22,715 bases of DNA from an uncultured Clostridia bacterium. GTDB lineage: Bacteria; Bacillota; Clostridia; Oscillospirales; Oscillospiraceae. This document shows, in pieces, positions 1 to 7,399 of the stretch. The notes beneath the pieces were generated by a model. It was not told the DNA's origin. It saw only the letters and a list, made by a program, of their open reading frames with translations, and did not search any database. Position 1 is the stretch's first letter; every line of letters begins with the position of its first letter. Where the stretch lies: assembly GCA_937858235.1 (NCBI GenBank), contig CALLZZ010000298.1:1-22715 (forward strand), read 5' to 3'. The position numbers and the translations under genes were made by a program.

Positions 1-54
1 TCCTGGGTTAGGTCTCGGAAGTGCTTGGGCGATTCCCCGAGACCTAACCCAGGA
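1..54. repeat. 18-bp perfect inverted repeat at the left edge
   Basis: Bases 1-18 are the exact reverse complement of bases 37-54, with an 18-base spacer. The right arm lies inside what reads as genuine dehydrogenase coding sequence (the frame gives DLTQEDQVQSMVDE from about base 41), while the left arm translates to residues that do not fit the family. The simplest reading is a fold-back artefact at a contig end. A real hairpin cannot be excluded. Confidence 0.85.
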
Positions 55-601
55 GGATCAGGTTCAGTCCATGGTGGATGAAGTGATGGAGCGCTCTGGC
101 CGAATTGACATTTTGGTGAACAACGCTGGCGGTTACCCCAAGGAAATGTACGATATTTCCATCCACTCTCCTCTGAAAATCTGGGAATGGAAGCCAGAAC
201 AGTGGGATCAGATCATCCGCACCAACCTGCGAATTCCCTTCTTGTGTATGAATAAAGTAACGCCGGTAATGAAAGAGCAGAAGTTTGGCGATATTGTCAG
301 TATCTCCTCCCGAATGGGGCGGATTGCCTCTCAGATGGGAGCCTACGCGGTGGCAAAGGCTGGGATTATTACCCTTACCAAGACCGTCGCGATTCAAATG
401 AAGGAGTTTGGAATCAAGTGTAACGCAGTTGCACCGACCCTCACGGATACGCCGGGTCAGCGGGTGTATAATACCTCGGTGGGAGAAGATGGCATCCAAA
501 TGGGCGACGCACGTCATGTCGCGCTGGCCGTTCGCTACCTTCTCTGTGACACTCCGCCAGTAATGACCGGACAAGTGCTAGATCTTTTTAGCACCCTTTA
601 A
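2..601 (+). CDS. Short-chain dehydrogenase/reductase (SDR), 5'-truncated
   Basis: This is the C-terminal three quarters of a classical SDR, an NAD(P)-dependent oxidoreductase of the cytoplasm. The frame is open to the window edge, so the N-terminal Rossmann glycine motif is missing; an internal ATG at 71 is not the real start. Visible motifs are RIDILVNNAGG (NNAG structural motif), the catalytic serine in VSISSRMG, and the YxxxK pair in AYAVAKAG. The C-terminal part is short and ends with VMTGQVLDLFSTL, the position where SDRs usually carry TGQ-x-hydrophobic-DGG, so the final glycines are atypical. The substrate cannot be told from sequence. The first 36 bases probably belong to the fold-back repeat and not to the gene. 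A two-hairpin terminator region follows. Confidence 0.85.
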   Translation, partial: PGLGLGSAWAIPRDLTQEDQVQSMVDEVMERSGRIDILVNNAGGYPKEMYDISIHSPLKIWEWKPEQWDQIIRTNLRIPFLCMNKVTPVMKEQKFGDIVSISSRMGRIASQMGAYAVAKAGIITLTKTVAIQMKEFGIKCNAVAPTLTDTPGQRVYNTSVGEDGIQMGDARHVALAVRYLLCDTPPVMTGQVLDLFSTL

Positions 602-648
602 TACCGACCCCGAATCACCTCTGATTCATTCCATATGTTGTTGTAGAA

Positions 649-713
649 TGTTCCGCTTGGGCGGAACAAAAGGGCAGCCCCTCCGCATTACGCGGAGGGG
701 CCGTTCTTTCTTT
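649..713. terminator. Bidirectional terminator between convergent genes
   Basis: There are two hairpins. The first has 7-bp arms, 650-656 and 661-667 (GTTCCGC/GCGGAAC). The second has 10-bp arms, 677-686 and 692-701 (GCCCCTCCGC/GCGGAGGGGC), and is followed on the plus strand by the T-rich stretch 704-713. On the minus strand the second stem is followed by TGCCCTTTTG. It lies between the ends of the SDR gene and citrate synthase and could serve both. Confidence 0.8.
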
Positions 714-723
714 ATTGAAGGTT

Positions 724-2091
724 TTATCGGTCATCCAGCGGGACGAAGGGGAGGTTCGGCGCCACGGACTTGTAGGCCGGACGCATAATACGTCCCGGGT
801 TCACATAGATCTCTTCAATCCGATGAGCGCACCAGCCTACCATTCGGGCGGTGGCAAAGAGAGGCGTAAAGAGATCCTCAGGAATATTCAGGATGGAGTA
901 GACCAGACCGGAGTACAAGTCTACATTGGCGCACATCGCCTTATCACTGCCAGTGACGGCACGGAATACATCCGGTGTCAGTCGCTCGATGGATTCGATG
1001 AGGTTCAGGCGATCAGCCATGCCGTTTTTTTCCGCTAGGGAGCGGGCAAAGCGCTTTAAAATCTTGGCTCGGGGGTCGGACAGTGTGTAGACTGCGTGCC
1101 CCATACCGTAGATCAGTCCGGAACCATCGCCCAACTCTTTGTTGAGGATACGAGCCAGTACGGAACGAATTTCGTTGTCATCCTTCCAGTCCTTGGTATT
1201 CTCCGAAACCACATCCACCATCTGTTTACAGCGGATGTTGGCGCCGCCGTGGCGTGGTCCTTTGAGGGAACCAACGCCGGCTGCGATAGAGGAGAAAATA
1301 TCAGTGTAGGAGGAGGAGATCACTCGGGTACTGAAGGTAGAGTTGTTACCGCCGCCATGCTCTGCGTGGAGCACCAAACACAGATCCAGAAGCTTGGCTT
1401 CTTCATCAGTGAAGACGCGGTCATCCCGAGAGGCCGCCAGGAAGTTCTCCGCTGTACCATGGCTGGACATGGCTCGGTGGAGGTAGAGAGAGCCGCCGTC
1501 GATGTAGCAGCGTTTGGCAGCATAGCCGTGGGCAATGATCATAGGAGTTTGGGCGATGAGCAACATGGCTAAACGGAGCTCATTTTCCAGAGTCATAGTT
1601 TCCGGATCTGTGTCATAGGAATAGAGGGTCAGAATGCTCCGAGCCAGCTTGTTCATCAAGTTGTTACTGGGGGCACGCAGAATCTGATCTTCCGTGAACA
1701 TGGGGGGCAGGGGACGCATTTCGTCCAGCACCTGATTGAAGCCGTTCAGTTCCTCTCGGGTGGGCAGATGGCCCATCAGCAGTAGGAAGGCAGTTTCCTC
1801 GTAGCCAAACCGACCCTCGGAAGTGAAACCGCGGATCAAATCCTCTACGTTGATACCGCGGTATACCAGTTTGCCGGGCATAGGAGCGCGCTCTCCGTTC
1901 TGCATGTAGTAACCGTAGACATTGCCGATCTGGGTGACCCCGATCATAACGCCGGTGCCATCACTGTTGCGGAGTCCGCGTTTGATGTCGGAGCGGGCGT
2001 AGGCCTTTGGGTTAATCCAGTTGGAGCGACTGAACGTTTGGCTCATATCATGGATGAAATCATTGGCTGTGGAAGACAACGTAGTGGCCAT
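724..2091 (-). CDS. gltA: Citrate synthase (citrate/2-methylcitrate synthase family)
   Basis: It condenses acetyl-CoA and oxaloacetate to citrate in the cytoplasm, feeding the oxidative branch toward 2-oxoglutarate and glutamate. The 455-residue protein carries the family's catalytic set: His245 in LHAEHGGGNNSTF, His332 in YGMGHAVY and Asp391 in CANVDLYSG, with the PRHGGAN loop before the second His. The frame extends 17 codons upstream to 2142, but the ATG at 2091 has a GAGG/AGAGGG Shine-Dalgarno on the minus strand just upstream (about 2099-2112), so I chose it. A good sigma-A-type promoter lies at 2131-2159. No other TCA-cycle gene is adjacent. A 2-methylcitrate synthase activity cannot be excluded, but no propionate-pathway genes are near. 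Confidence 0.95.
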   Translation of the reverse strand: MATTLSSTANDFIHDMSQTFSRSNWINPKAYARSDIKRGLRNSDGTGVMIGVTQIGNVYGYYMQNGERAPMPGKLVYRGINVEDLIRGFTSEGRFGYEETAFLLLMGHLPTREELNGFNQVLDEMRPLPPMFTEDQILRAPSNNLMNKLARSILTLYSYDTDPETMTLENELRLAMLLIAQTPMIIAHGYAAKRCYIDGGSLYLHRAMSSHGTAENFLAASRDDRVFTDEEAKLLDLCLVLHAEHGGGNNSTFSTRVISSSYTDIFSSIAAGVGSLKGPRHGGANIRCKQMVDVVSENTKDWKDDNEIRSVLARILNKELGDGSGLIYGMGHAVYTLSDPRAKILKRFARSLAEKNGMADRLNLIESIERLTPDVFRAVTGSDKAMCANVDLYSGLVYSILNIPEDLFTPLFATARMVGWCAHRIEEIYVNPGRIMRPAYKSVAPNLPFVPLDDR

Positions 2092-2130
2092 TATAGTACC
2101 CTCTTTCCTCGGCATATAGTTATTTTCCTT

Positions 2131-2159
2131 AGTATAAGACAACCCAAATTTGAAGTCAA
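2131..2159 (-). promoter_or_regulatory. Sigma-A-type promoter for citrate synthase
   Basis: On the minus strand the -35 is TTGACT (2154-2159), the spacer is 17 bp and the -10 is TATACT (2131-2136). Each box matches five of six consensus bases. Transcription would start near 2124, giving a short leader that contains the Shine-Dalgarno. Confidence 0.8.
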
Positions 2160-2244
2160 CAAAAATTGAATTATTCTCGAAAAGACTGTCAAAAATAGCC
2201 TATTTTTCGCGTGAAAAACGGGGGAAAGTTGAACAGAATGAAAC

Positions 2245-3354
2245 ATGAAAAGACGTAGCTTGCACAAGAACAAGAATCCGGTCTGGCGTACCCTTCGAGC
2301 CGCCTTTCTGTTGACCTTGGCGGTGTTTTTCCTGCCTGCAGCAGTGTTTGGCGGAGACACCCGGGGTGGAACGATGACGGAACCGGAACAGGTGGTCAGT
2401 GCGGAAGAAACCGAGCTGACTGCGGAAGAAACCCGACCCGAGGAGGAGGCGTTAAGCGGAGACACAAGCCAGGAGGAGCAGACCCAGACCAAGACGGTCA
2501 AAACCCAATCGGTTACCTTAAAGGTAAAGGTGGGAAGCAAGGTGAAGAAGATGGATCTGGAGGAGTACCTGTGGGGAGTGGTGGCAGCGGAAATGCCAGC
2601 GTCCTTTGAGGAGGAAGCGCTTAAAGCCCAGGCCATCGCTGCACGGACATATACCTTGTATCGGATGGAAACCCCCAGCCCCAACCACAAAAATGCAGAC
2701 ATCTGTACCGATCCTGGTTGCTGCCAGGCATGGATCACCTACGATGATCGTCTGAAGGCCTGGAGTGACAGCACAGAGAAGGTGTTTGCAAAGAAAATCA
2801 CAGCTGCCATTGAAGAGACCCGGGGGCAGGTGATTTACTACGAGGACAAGCCCATTATGGCGGCGTTCCATGCCACAAGTGCTGGAGTAACCAAATCGGC
2901 GGAAGAGGTTTGGGGGAAAGATGTGGCGTACTTACAGGCGGTCAAGAGTCCGGAAACCGAGGAACAGGTTCCAAATTACTACAGTGTGGTGAAGGTGACC
3001 ACCAGCAAGTTTAAAGAGGTGTTTGAAAAAAAATATCCCAAGGCTGAGCTGGGGTCAAAACCCAAGAAGTGGTTTGGGAAAGTCAGGTATGACGAGGGCG
3101 GCCTGCCGGCGTCCATTGTGGTGGGCGGACTAAAAGTACCGACCTCCACCCTGAGAACGTTGTTTGGGCTGCGAAGCTCTAGCCTGACCATAGAGTGTGA
3201 TGGAAAGAACGTGACCTTTTATGTCACCGGATACGGCCACGGGGTTGGAATGAGTCAGTACGGCGCCGATGCCCTAGCGAAAAAGGGAAAGAACGCGAAA
3301 GCCATTTTACAGCACTACTACACCGGAGTGGAAATCCGCAGTATGTTTTCCTAA
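2245..3354 (+). CDS. spoIID: SpoIID/LytB-family lytic transglycosylase (stage II sporulation protein D)
   Basis: SpoIID is a peptidoglycan lytic transglycosylase that acts with SpoIIM and SpoIIP during forespore engulfment. The 369-residue protein has a positively charged N-terminus and one membrane segment (about residues 16-37), then a Glu/Thr-rich linker (44-85) and the SpoIID domain from about 95 to the end. The core motif AAEMPASFEEEALKAQA holds the probable catalytic Glu116. His147, Cys154 and Cys159/160 match the cysteine-containing zinc-site region described for clostridial SpoIID. The C-terminal GYGHGVGMSQYGA motif is typical of the family. The Shine-Dalgarno is weak: a GGGGGAAAG stretch at about 2220 sits closer to another ATG at 2238 that reads only six codons. 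No spoIIM or spoIIP gene is adjacent. A strong hairpin follows. Confidence 0.9.
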   Translation: MKRRSLHKNKNPVWRTLRAAFLLTLAVFFLPAAVFGGDTRGGTMTEPEQVVSAEETELTAEETRPEEEALSGDTSQEEQTQTKTVKTQSVTLKVKVGSKVKKMDLEEYLWGVVAAEMPASFEEEALKAQAIAARTYTLYRMETPSPNHKNADICTDPGCCQAWITYDDRLKAWSDSTEKVFAKKITAAIEETRGQVIYYEDKPIMAAFHATSAGVTKSAEEVWGKDVAYLQAVKSPETEEQVPNYYSVVKVTTSKFKEVFEKKYPKAELGSKPKKWFGKVRYDEGGLPASIVVGGLKVPTSTLRTLFGLRSSSLTIECDGKNVTFYVTGYGHGVGMSQYGADALAKKGKNAKAILQHYYTGVEIRSMFS

Positions 3355-3357
3355 AAG

Positions 3358-3402
3358 CACAGCAAAAACGGGAGCGCAGTATGCGTTCCCGTTTTTGCTG
3401 TG
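3358..3402 (+). terminator. Long hairpin after spoIID
   Basis: Arms 3358-3373 and 3387-3402 are perfectly complementary (16 bp). Five more inner pairs (one G-U) give about 21 bp around a 3-base loop. The descending arm itself contains TTTTT, and no T-run follows the stem. It most likely ends spoIID transcription. Confidence 0.75.
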
Positions 3403-3459
3403 TGGAAGCATTCCGACTGTGGTGTGCAAAGGGTAGAAAAGCAAGGCGCTCCAAGGAGC

Positions 3460-3844
3460 TCAGGCCAAACGTTTTGATGTGGTTCTAAGAGACAGCAGCG
3501 CGTAGATCAATGTCAGAAATTCTGTTAGGGGCATGATCCACCGGATGGTCTGGGGGCTAAATTGTGCCGGCAGAATCAGAATGAAGACGGCAGATAAAAG
3601 AATGCCCCGGGACAGGGAGAGCACCAGGGATTGCAGGGAACAGAGGGTGGATGCTAGGAAGTAGCATGCCGGCGGAGATAAAGATAGACCACAGGGTGGT
3701 GATGCTGGAGGCACCGGCGCTGGCCACGGGGCCCAGTAGTGCCCGACGCAGATCATATCCACGCTGGTGTAGATGGATGTGATCAAAGCACTTGAACAAG
3801 AACCCACTGTCCGATGTGATTTTTTCAATCCCGACATCAGCCAT
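3460..3844 (-). pseudogene. Decayed MATE-family efflux transporter remnant
   Basis: Two minus-strand frames must be alternated to read a MATE-like protein. One frame starts near 3844 with GIEKIT...FLFKCF. The other gives SALITSIYTSVDMICVGHYW, which resembles the MATE N-terminal segment around the first helix. The first frame then continues LGPVASAGASSITTLWSIFI. After a loss of the middle of the gene, the second frame gives LVLSLSRGILLSAVFILILP and a typical C-terminal helix ending at 3460. Only about 125 codons remain of the usual 440-460. I see at least three frame changes and one large deletion. A small GCTCC/GGAGC hairpin followed by TTGCTTTTC on the minus strand (about 3431-3459) may be the old terminator. 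Family assignment is by eye. Confidence 0.6.
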
Positions 3845-4032
3845 CTGTGCTACCGAGTATCAACATTTTTCCCAATAAACTTTCGGGCTGACATATTAAG
3901 CATAGCAGATTACCTTATTTAGTAAAATGGAGATAACAGATTTAAATAGATCAAATAGGAGTATAGAAAGAGCCTTAGGGAATAGATAGAACGATTAAAA
4001 GCCGGGCTTTGAGAGAGTACAAGGAGACTGCG
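3845..4032. other. AT-rich intergenic segment
   Basis: This is AT-rich non-coding sequence between the MATE remnant and the hydrolase gene. I found no convincing -35/-10 pair at normal spacing, although fragments such as CTGACA and TTTAGTAAAAT occur. The composition differs visibly from the GC-richer flanks. Confidence 0.4.
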
Positions 4033-4839
4033 ATGTTTTGGAAGGCAAAAGGCGGATGCGTTCGCATTGGTAATACGGATATGGACTATGTCTCATTTGG
4101 AAAAGGCACTGATACTTTGGTTATGATTCCTGGTTTGGGTGACGGGTTGTCTACGGTCAAGGGTATGGCTCCTGTCCTTGCGATGACATACAGGGCATAT
4201 GCAAAAAAGTACACGGTATATATGTTCAGCAGAAAAAATGATATGCCGGAAGGGTATTCTACAAGAGATATGGCAAAAGACCAGGCGGAAGCATTGAAAA
4301 CACTTGGACTTTCAAGTGTCGATGTGTTAGGCGTATCGCAAGGCGGTATGATTGCCCAGTACCTCGCAATTGATTATCCTGATCTGGTACGCAAGCTTGT
4401 TTTGGCGGTTACGCTATCCAAACAAAACGAAACGGTACAAAGGGTTGTCAGGGATTGGATTGCGATGGCAGAACACGGAAATTATAAGGCGCTAATGATT
4501 GATACTGCGGAAAAATCGTATTCTGAGAAATTTCTCAAAAAATATCGCATGCTCTATCCACTCCTTGGGATGGTAGGCAGGCCGAAAAAGGTGAGCCGCT
4601 TTCTCATAGAGGCAACTTCTTGTATTGGTCATGATGCGTATGCTGAACTCTATAAAATTGTGTGTCCGACTCTCGTAGTTGGTGGCGGCAGGGACAAGAT
4701 TGTCGGCGCTGCTGCTTCTGCTGAATTGGCCGAACAGATCACGGACAGCGAACTGTTTATCTATAAAGGACTCGGACACGCAGCATACAAGGAAGCAAAA
4801 GACTTCAAAGCTCGAATCCTGGGTTTTTCATCCAAATAG
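4033..4839 (+). CDS. Alpha/beta hydrolase
   Basis: This is an alpha/beta-hydrolase-fold enzyme of 268 residues, probably cytoplasmic, with an unknown ester- or amide-type substrate. The oxyanion region is VMIPGLGDG, the nucleophile elbow is GVSQGG (Ser102), the acid is Asp221 in VGGGRDKIVG and the base is His249 in GLGHAAYKE, so the triad is complete. A TTG at 4009 opens the frame, but AAGGAG at 4021-4026 is spaced for the ATG at 4033, which I chose. The codon choice and base composition are AT-richer than in the flanking housekeeping genes, and the gene sits between remnants of other genes. It may have been acquired horizontally. Its stop codon lies in the loop of a small CCAAA/TTTGG hairpin (4832-4844). 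Confidence 0.85.
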   Translation: MFWKAKGGCVRIGNTDMDYVSFGKGTDTLVMIPGLGDGLSTVKGMAPVLAMTYRAYAKKYTVYMFSRKNDMPEGYSTRDMAKDQAEALKTLGLSSVDVLGVSQGGMIAQYLAIDYPDLVRKLVLAVTLSKQNETVQRVVRDWIAMAEHGNYKALMIDTAEKSYSEKFLKKYRMLYPLLGMVGRPKKVSRFLIEATSCIGHDAYAELYKIVCPTLVVGGGRDKIVGAAASAELAEQITDSELFIYKGLGHAAYKEAKDFKARILGFSSK

Positions 4840-5389
4840 TTTGGAAGTGTAGGAATGAGAACAGATTGGCTTATAGATGGAACAAGGGGATTGGCAAGCG
4901 AAAAACAAAAGAAATGTCAAACACACCACAGTGATTGCGCTAGTCCTTACTCAAAGGAGCGACTCTGATTACTTGCATGAAAAGCCTGCTATAGAAATGG
5001 GGAATCATCGAAGCGCCTCTGCTCAACTGAGCACCCAAGCTCAGTAAGCAGGGCGAAATAATCTGTTTCAAGCCATGAATTTCGGCAAAGGATATTTACA
5101 ATTCTTTCGTGTAAAGCTGTACAGTGGTTGGAATGTACCCAAAAGGGATAGGGACACATGGGTATATGGATCAGAAGAAATGAAGTGGACAAGCCGGGAT
5201 AACGGCGTGCTTGTCCTTCGCAAAATCTGCAATCGGCCACAAATATAACGCCTACACAGCCAATGAACATTTCCCGGCCGTATCTAGAACGTTCACCATA
5301 ATATCAAAGTGTGTTGTTCGTTGTAATCTGCACAATCATAATGGTAAGCTGCATGAGGCCAGCAGAGGTGCCAAGCCAATCGAGCTGGA

Positions 5390-5470
5390 GGCGATAGCAG
5401 GCAGCACAAAGTGTTTAATAAGTGTGGAGATCTTTACGGTCGCTAATTGATTTTGCGTTTCTTGGTCCAT
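5390..5470 (-). pseudogene. Possible second MATE-type N-terminal scrap
   Basis: From an ATG at 5470 on the minus strand the frame reads MDQETQNQLATVKISTLIKH and then FVLPAIAS. This resembles the start of MATE transporters (a short polar tail, then KI-x-x-L-I-x-x-F-x-x-PA-I). The similarity stops after about 27 residues and no Shine-Dalgarno precedes the ATG. The remnant at 3460-3844 has its own N-terminal start, so these would be two separate copies. This is a weak call from eye alone. Confidence 0.25.
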
Positions 5471-5539
5471 GACACATTTAAACAGAATGGATTTCTGCTG
5501 ACTACTTTCAGCAGCATTTGCAGTATCCAATTTAGTAAA

Positions 5540-5585
5540 ACATGAAATAGCCAGACAGCCAATTGGCTGTCTGGCTATTTCATGT
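5540..5585 (-). terminator. 46-bp perfect palindrome, probable terminator
   Basis: Bases 5540-5585 form a perfect palindrome of 23 bp per arm with no spacer, centred on CAATTG. On the minus strand it is followed by TTTTACTAAATT, and it lies about 70 bases past the stop of the minus-strand gene at 5657-6151, so terminator function for that gene is plausible. The length and perfection exceed a normal terminator stem. On the plus strand no T-run follows. Confidence 0.6.
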
Positions 5586-5656
5586 CCGAAGGAGAGGCAC
5601 AAACCACATGGCAAACGAGCAGAAGTACGCGGCTCTAAAGGCATCCACCCTTTGCG

Positions 5657-6151
5657 TTACACCGGGTTATATTGAATATAAAGGAGCTGTCTTTTGGGCA
5701 TTAGCTCCATGCGAAATTGGTTAGGGAGATAAAGGTAAGGCTTTTTTTTCAGGTGTACTGCGCCGGAGCGTTTCAGCACTTCGGCAACAAACTGGGAACA
5801 AAAATACCGATTTTCCCATTTATAGGGAATCTGCAAATGACACAGAATCGCACCCAACGTAGAGTAACAATATTGCTCTCGTTTCCGGCGAAATTCCTCA
5901 ATGCACTCGGTTAGTTTTTCATAGGCCTCATCCGTAACCTCTAGCTGATAGCAAACGCTCTTTTTCACGCCATGACGGCGATATTTGGTGAGGTTTTCCT
6001 CGCAGAAGCCTTTGCGATTAAAGCTATAATAAACGTCCGGGTTCTCGTCTAACCCGATTGCAGCATGGGTGTATCCAAAACCGCAGGCCAGATAGATTAG
6101 GGTGGATCCCCAGTCGGAATACTTTGTCAGCATAATATTGACTTGTTTCAT
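5657..6151 (-). CDS. Permuted papain-like (YiiX/NlpC-P60 type) hydrolase, putative
   Basis: The 164-residue protein has no signal peptide or membrane helix that I can defend. It has the layout of circularly permuted papain-like enzymes of the YiiX/YaeF group: an early His (His29 in YTHAAIGLDE) and a late nucleophile-type Cys (Cys118 in RYFCSQFVAEVL), the reverse of the usual Cys-then-His order. Such enzymes act on amide or thioester bonds in cell-wall or lipid substrates; the substrate here is unknown. The segment DVYYSFNRKGFCEE is a likely family signature. The ATG at 6151 follows GTGAGGACGGGGC on the minus strand, an acceptable ribosome binding site. It has its own promoter upstream (6266-6274) and a palindromic terminator downstream, so it appears to be a single-gene unit and is intact in an otherwise decayed region. 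Confidence 0.65.
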   Translation of the reverse strand: MKQVNIMLTKYSDWGSTLIYLACGFGYTHAAIGLDENPDVYYSFNRKGFCEENLTKYRRHGVKKSVCYQLEVTDEAYEKLTECIEEFRRKREQYCYSTLGAILCHLQIPYKWENRYFCSQFVAEVLKRSGAVHLKKKPYLYLPNQFRMELMPKRQLLYIQYNPV

Positions 6152-6265
6152 GCCCCGTCCTCACTTTTGCGGATTCTCTTGTTTAAGAGCATCAATGGAT
6201 CAAACTGCAGAATAAGATTATGCAACCCAAGGGTGCAAGTTGCTTTCTTCTCCCGATTCAAAATA

Positions 6266-6274
6266 ATTATACCA
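6266..6274 (-). promoter_or_regulatory. Extended -10 promoter for the papain-like gene
   Basis: On the minus strand TGGTATAAT combines a perfect -10 hexamer (6266-6271) with an upstream TG (6273-6274). The -35 region is poor, as is usual for extended -10 promoters. Transcription would start near 6259, leaving a leader of about 108 bases with two small hairpins (a GCAAC...GTTGC stem and CTCTT/AAGAG). Confidence 0.6.
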
Positions 6275-6658
6275 TACATTCTTGTTTGTAGCACACATTT
6301 TTTTAATGGGTGTAGCCCATATTGGAAAATAAGTGCATCATTATATTACGAATGCTCCGCAGAAGGGAGTTGGCGCGTTTCTGCCGAATAGGTGTGGCTC
6401 GGATTGCGGAAACAAAACAATGCTGCGAAAGGATATAGAATGGCAGCAAGTCCAATGCAGTTGCGATAAATGTTTGAGGGATAGCGTTCCATTCTAACCA
6501 GTCAGGTTACAGGCGGCAGCCATTCCTATGTCAGTGTTGTTCACAACTGCAAAACTGGTGTACTTTTGCGTAGATATCTTCTTAGACTACCCATTTGGGG
6601 AGCGTTGATTGCGTTTTGTCTATGATGAGATAACAATACGCAGAAAGAATCTTATCTT
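6275..6658. other. Non-coding or decayed segment
   Basis: About 380 bases upstream of the regulator remnant hold no frame I can assign and no strong promoter. Short frames on both strands lack family motifs. It probably contains lost parts of the regulator gene that follows. Confidence 0.4.
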
Positions 6659-7300
6659 TTGCCTGTTTCAGAGAAGGAGGAGAAATCTGCAGGCAACGCC
6701 CATGTAGTACGGTTGGTAACCCAGGTTCTGTTAGAGGGGGAACGGGCAGGTGAGACTCTGGTTGAGAAGATTACCCAGATATTCACGTGCTACCTGGAAA
6801 ACACCGTTATGATGCAGTGGGACGCAGAGCTGGGAGTATGCCTATAACGCAGGTCGGCACTGCGAAACCCATGACTATATCCGTCAGGCACTGGCGATGT
6901 ATGAGAAAAGCGGGAAGCCCGGAAGTGCTCGACATCATGAGGAAGATTCCTGCCTTAGTGCTGAGCCGCGGACTTACTCCGCCCGAGATGTCGGTTACCA
7001 GTAATTTGCCCTTAATGATGAACGGTGGCAAAGACTTTTGCCGCTGGAGCAAGCGGGATCGCGTGTTGGCTACCACCATTAGCAAGTTGTTTGAGAGGGT
7101 CTTTGGAAGGTACGATAAGGGAATGGTGGTGAGAGCAAATAAGAAAAGGGTGGAGATACCTGTGAGAGCCTCTCTTTCTGCTCAGCCGGGGCAGATTGAA
7201 GACTGAGGCAGGAGGTACCATGGAGATCACCCTTGCCAACGTCTTGATTCAGGTGCGTTTGAATCTGTTCCATGGACAGGCAGAGGGAGCGGTGGTCTAG
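6659..7300 (+). pseudogene. Decayed MalT-like LuxR-family regulator (central fragment)
   Basis: Three plus-strand frames together recall the middle of large ATP-dependent MalT/LuxR-type regulators. Frame one (from 6659) gives LLEGERAGETLVEKITQIF and YLENTVMMQWDAELG, like the winged-helix region after the ATPase domain. A second frame (about 6834-6915) gives EYAYNAGRHCETHDYIRQAL followed by AMYEKSG, a helical-repeat start. A third (about 6915-7200) gives LPLMMNGGKDFCRWSKRDRV and KLFERVFGRYDKG. The next frame (7202-7300) gives GGTMEITLANVLIQVRLNLF and then a stop. No DNA-binding LuxR C-terminus or Walker A motif remains. At least three frame changes and internal loss are needed. The assignment rests on remembered family patterns, so it is moderate only. 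Confidence 0.5.
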
Positions 7301-7399
7301 GAGCTAATGGAGTGCGGCAAGAAGGAGTGGTTGTCCCGCGGTGAGCTATATATTAGTTTATCAGCAAAAGGAAGGATCCGTTTGAGGAGGAAAAGGAAC

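Larger units (their letters stand above)
4840..5656. other. Long stretch without an intact gene
   Basis: About 800 bases lie between the hydrolase and the papain-like gene, with no intact recognisable gene. Short open frames exist on both strands but lack ribosome binding sites and family motifs. Recognisable items are a hairpin at 5187-5216 (GGACAAGC/GCTTGTCC arms), a possible MATE-like N-terminal scrap at 5390-5470 on the minus strand, and the 46-bp palindrome at 5540-5585. It reads as decayed DNA. Confidence 0.5.

Noticed and set aside
1096..1572. Open frame on the plus strand opposite citrate synthase
   Set aside because: Antisense shadow of a clearly real gene.
2091..2738. Open frame on the minus strand across the spoIID start and the citrate synthase promoter
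   Set aside because: It is opposite spoIID, has no motif and runs through the promoter region.
4876..5045. Short frame starting with MEQGDWQAKNK on the plus strand
   Set aside because: Fewer than 60 codons, no good ribosome binding site and no recognisable motif.
4989..5270. Minus-strand frame containing SWLETDYFALLTELGCSVEQ
   Set aside because: The segment looks protein-like, but I could not tie it to a family and the rest of the frame is implausible.
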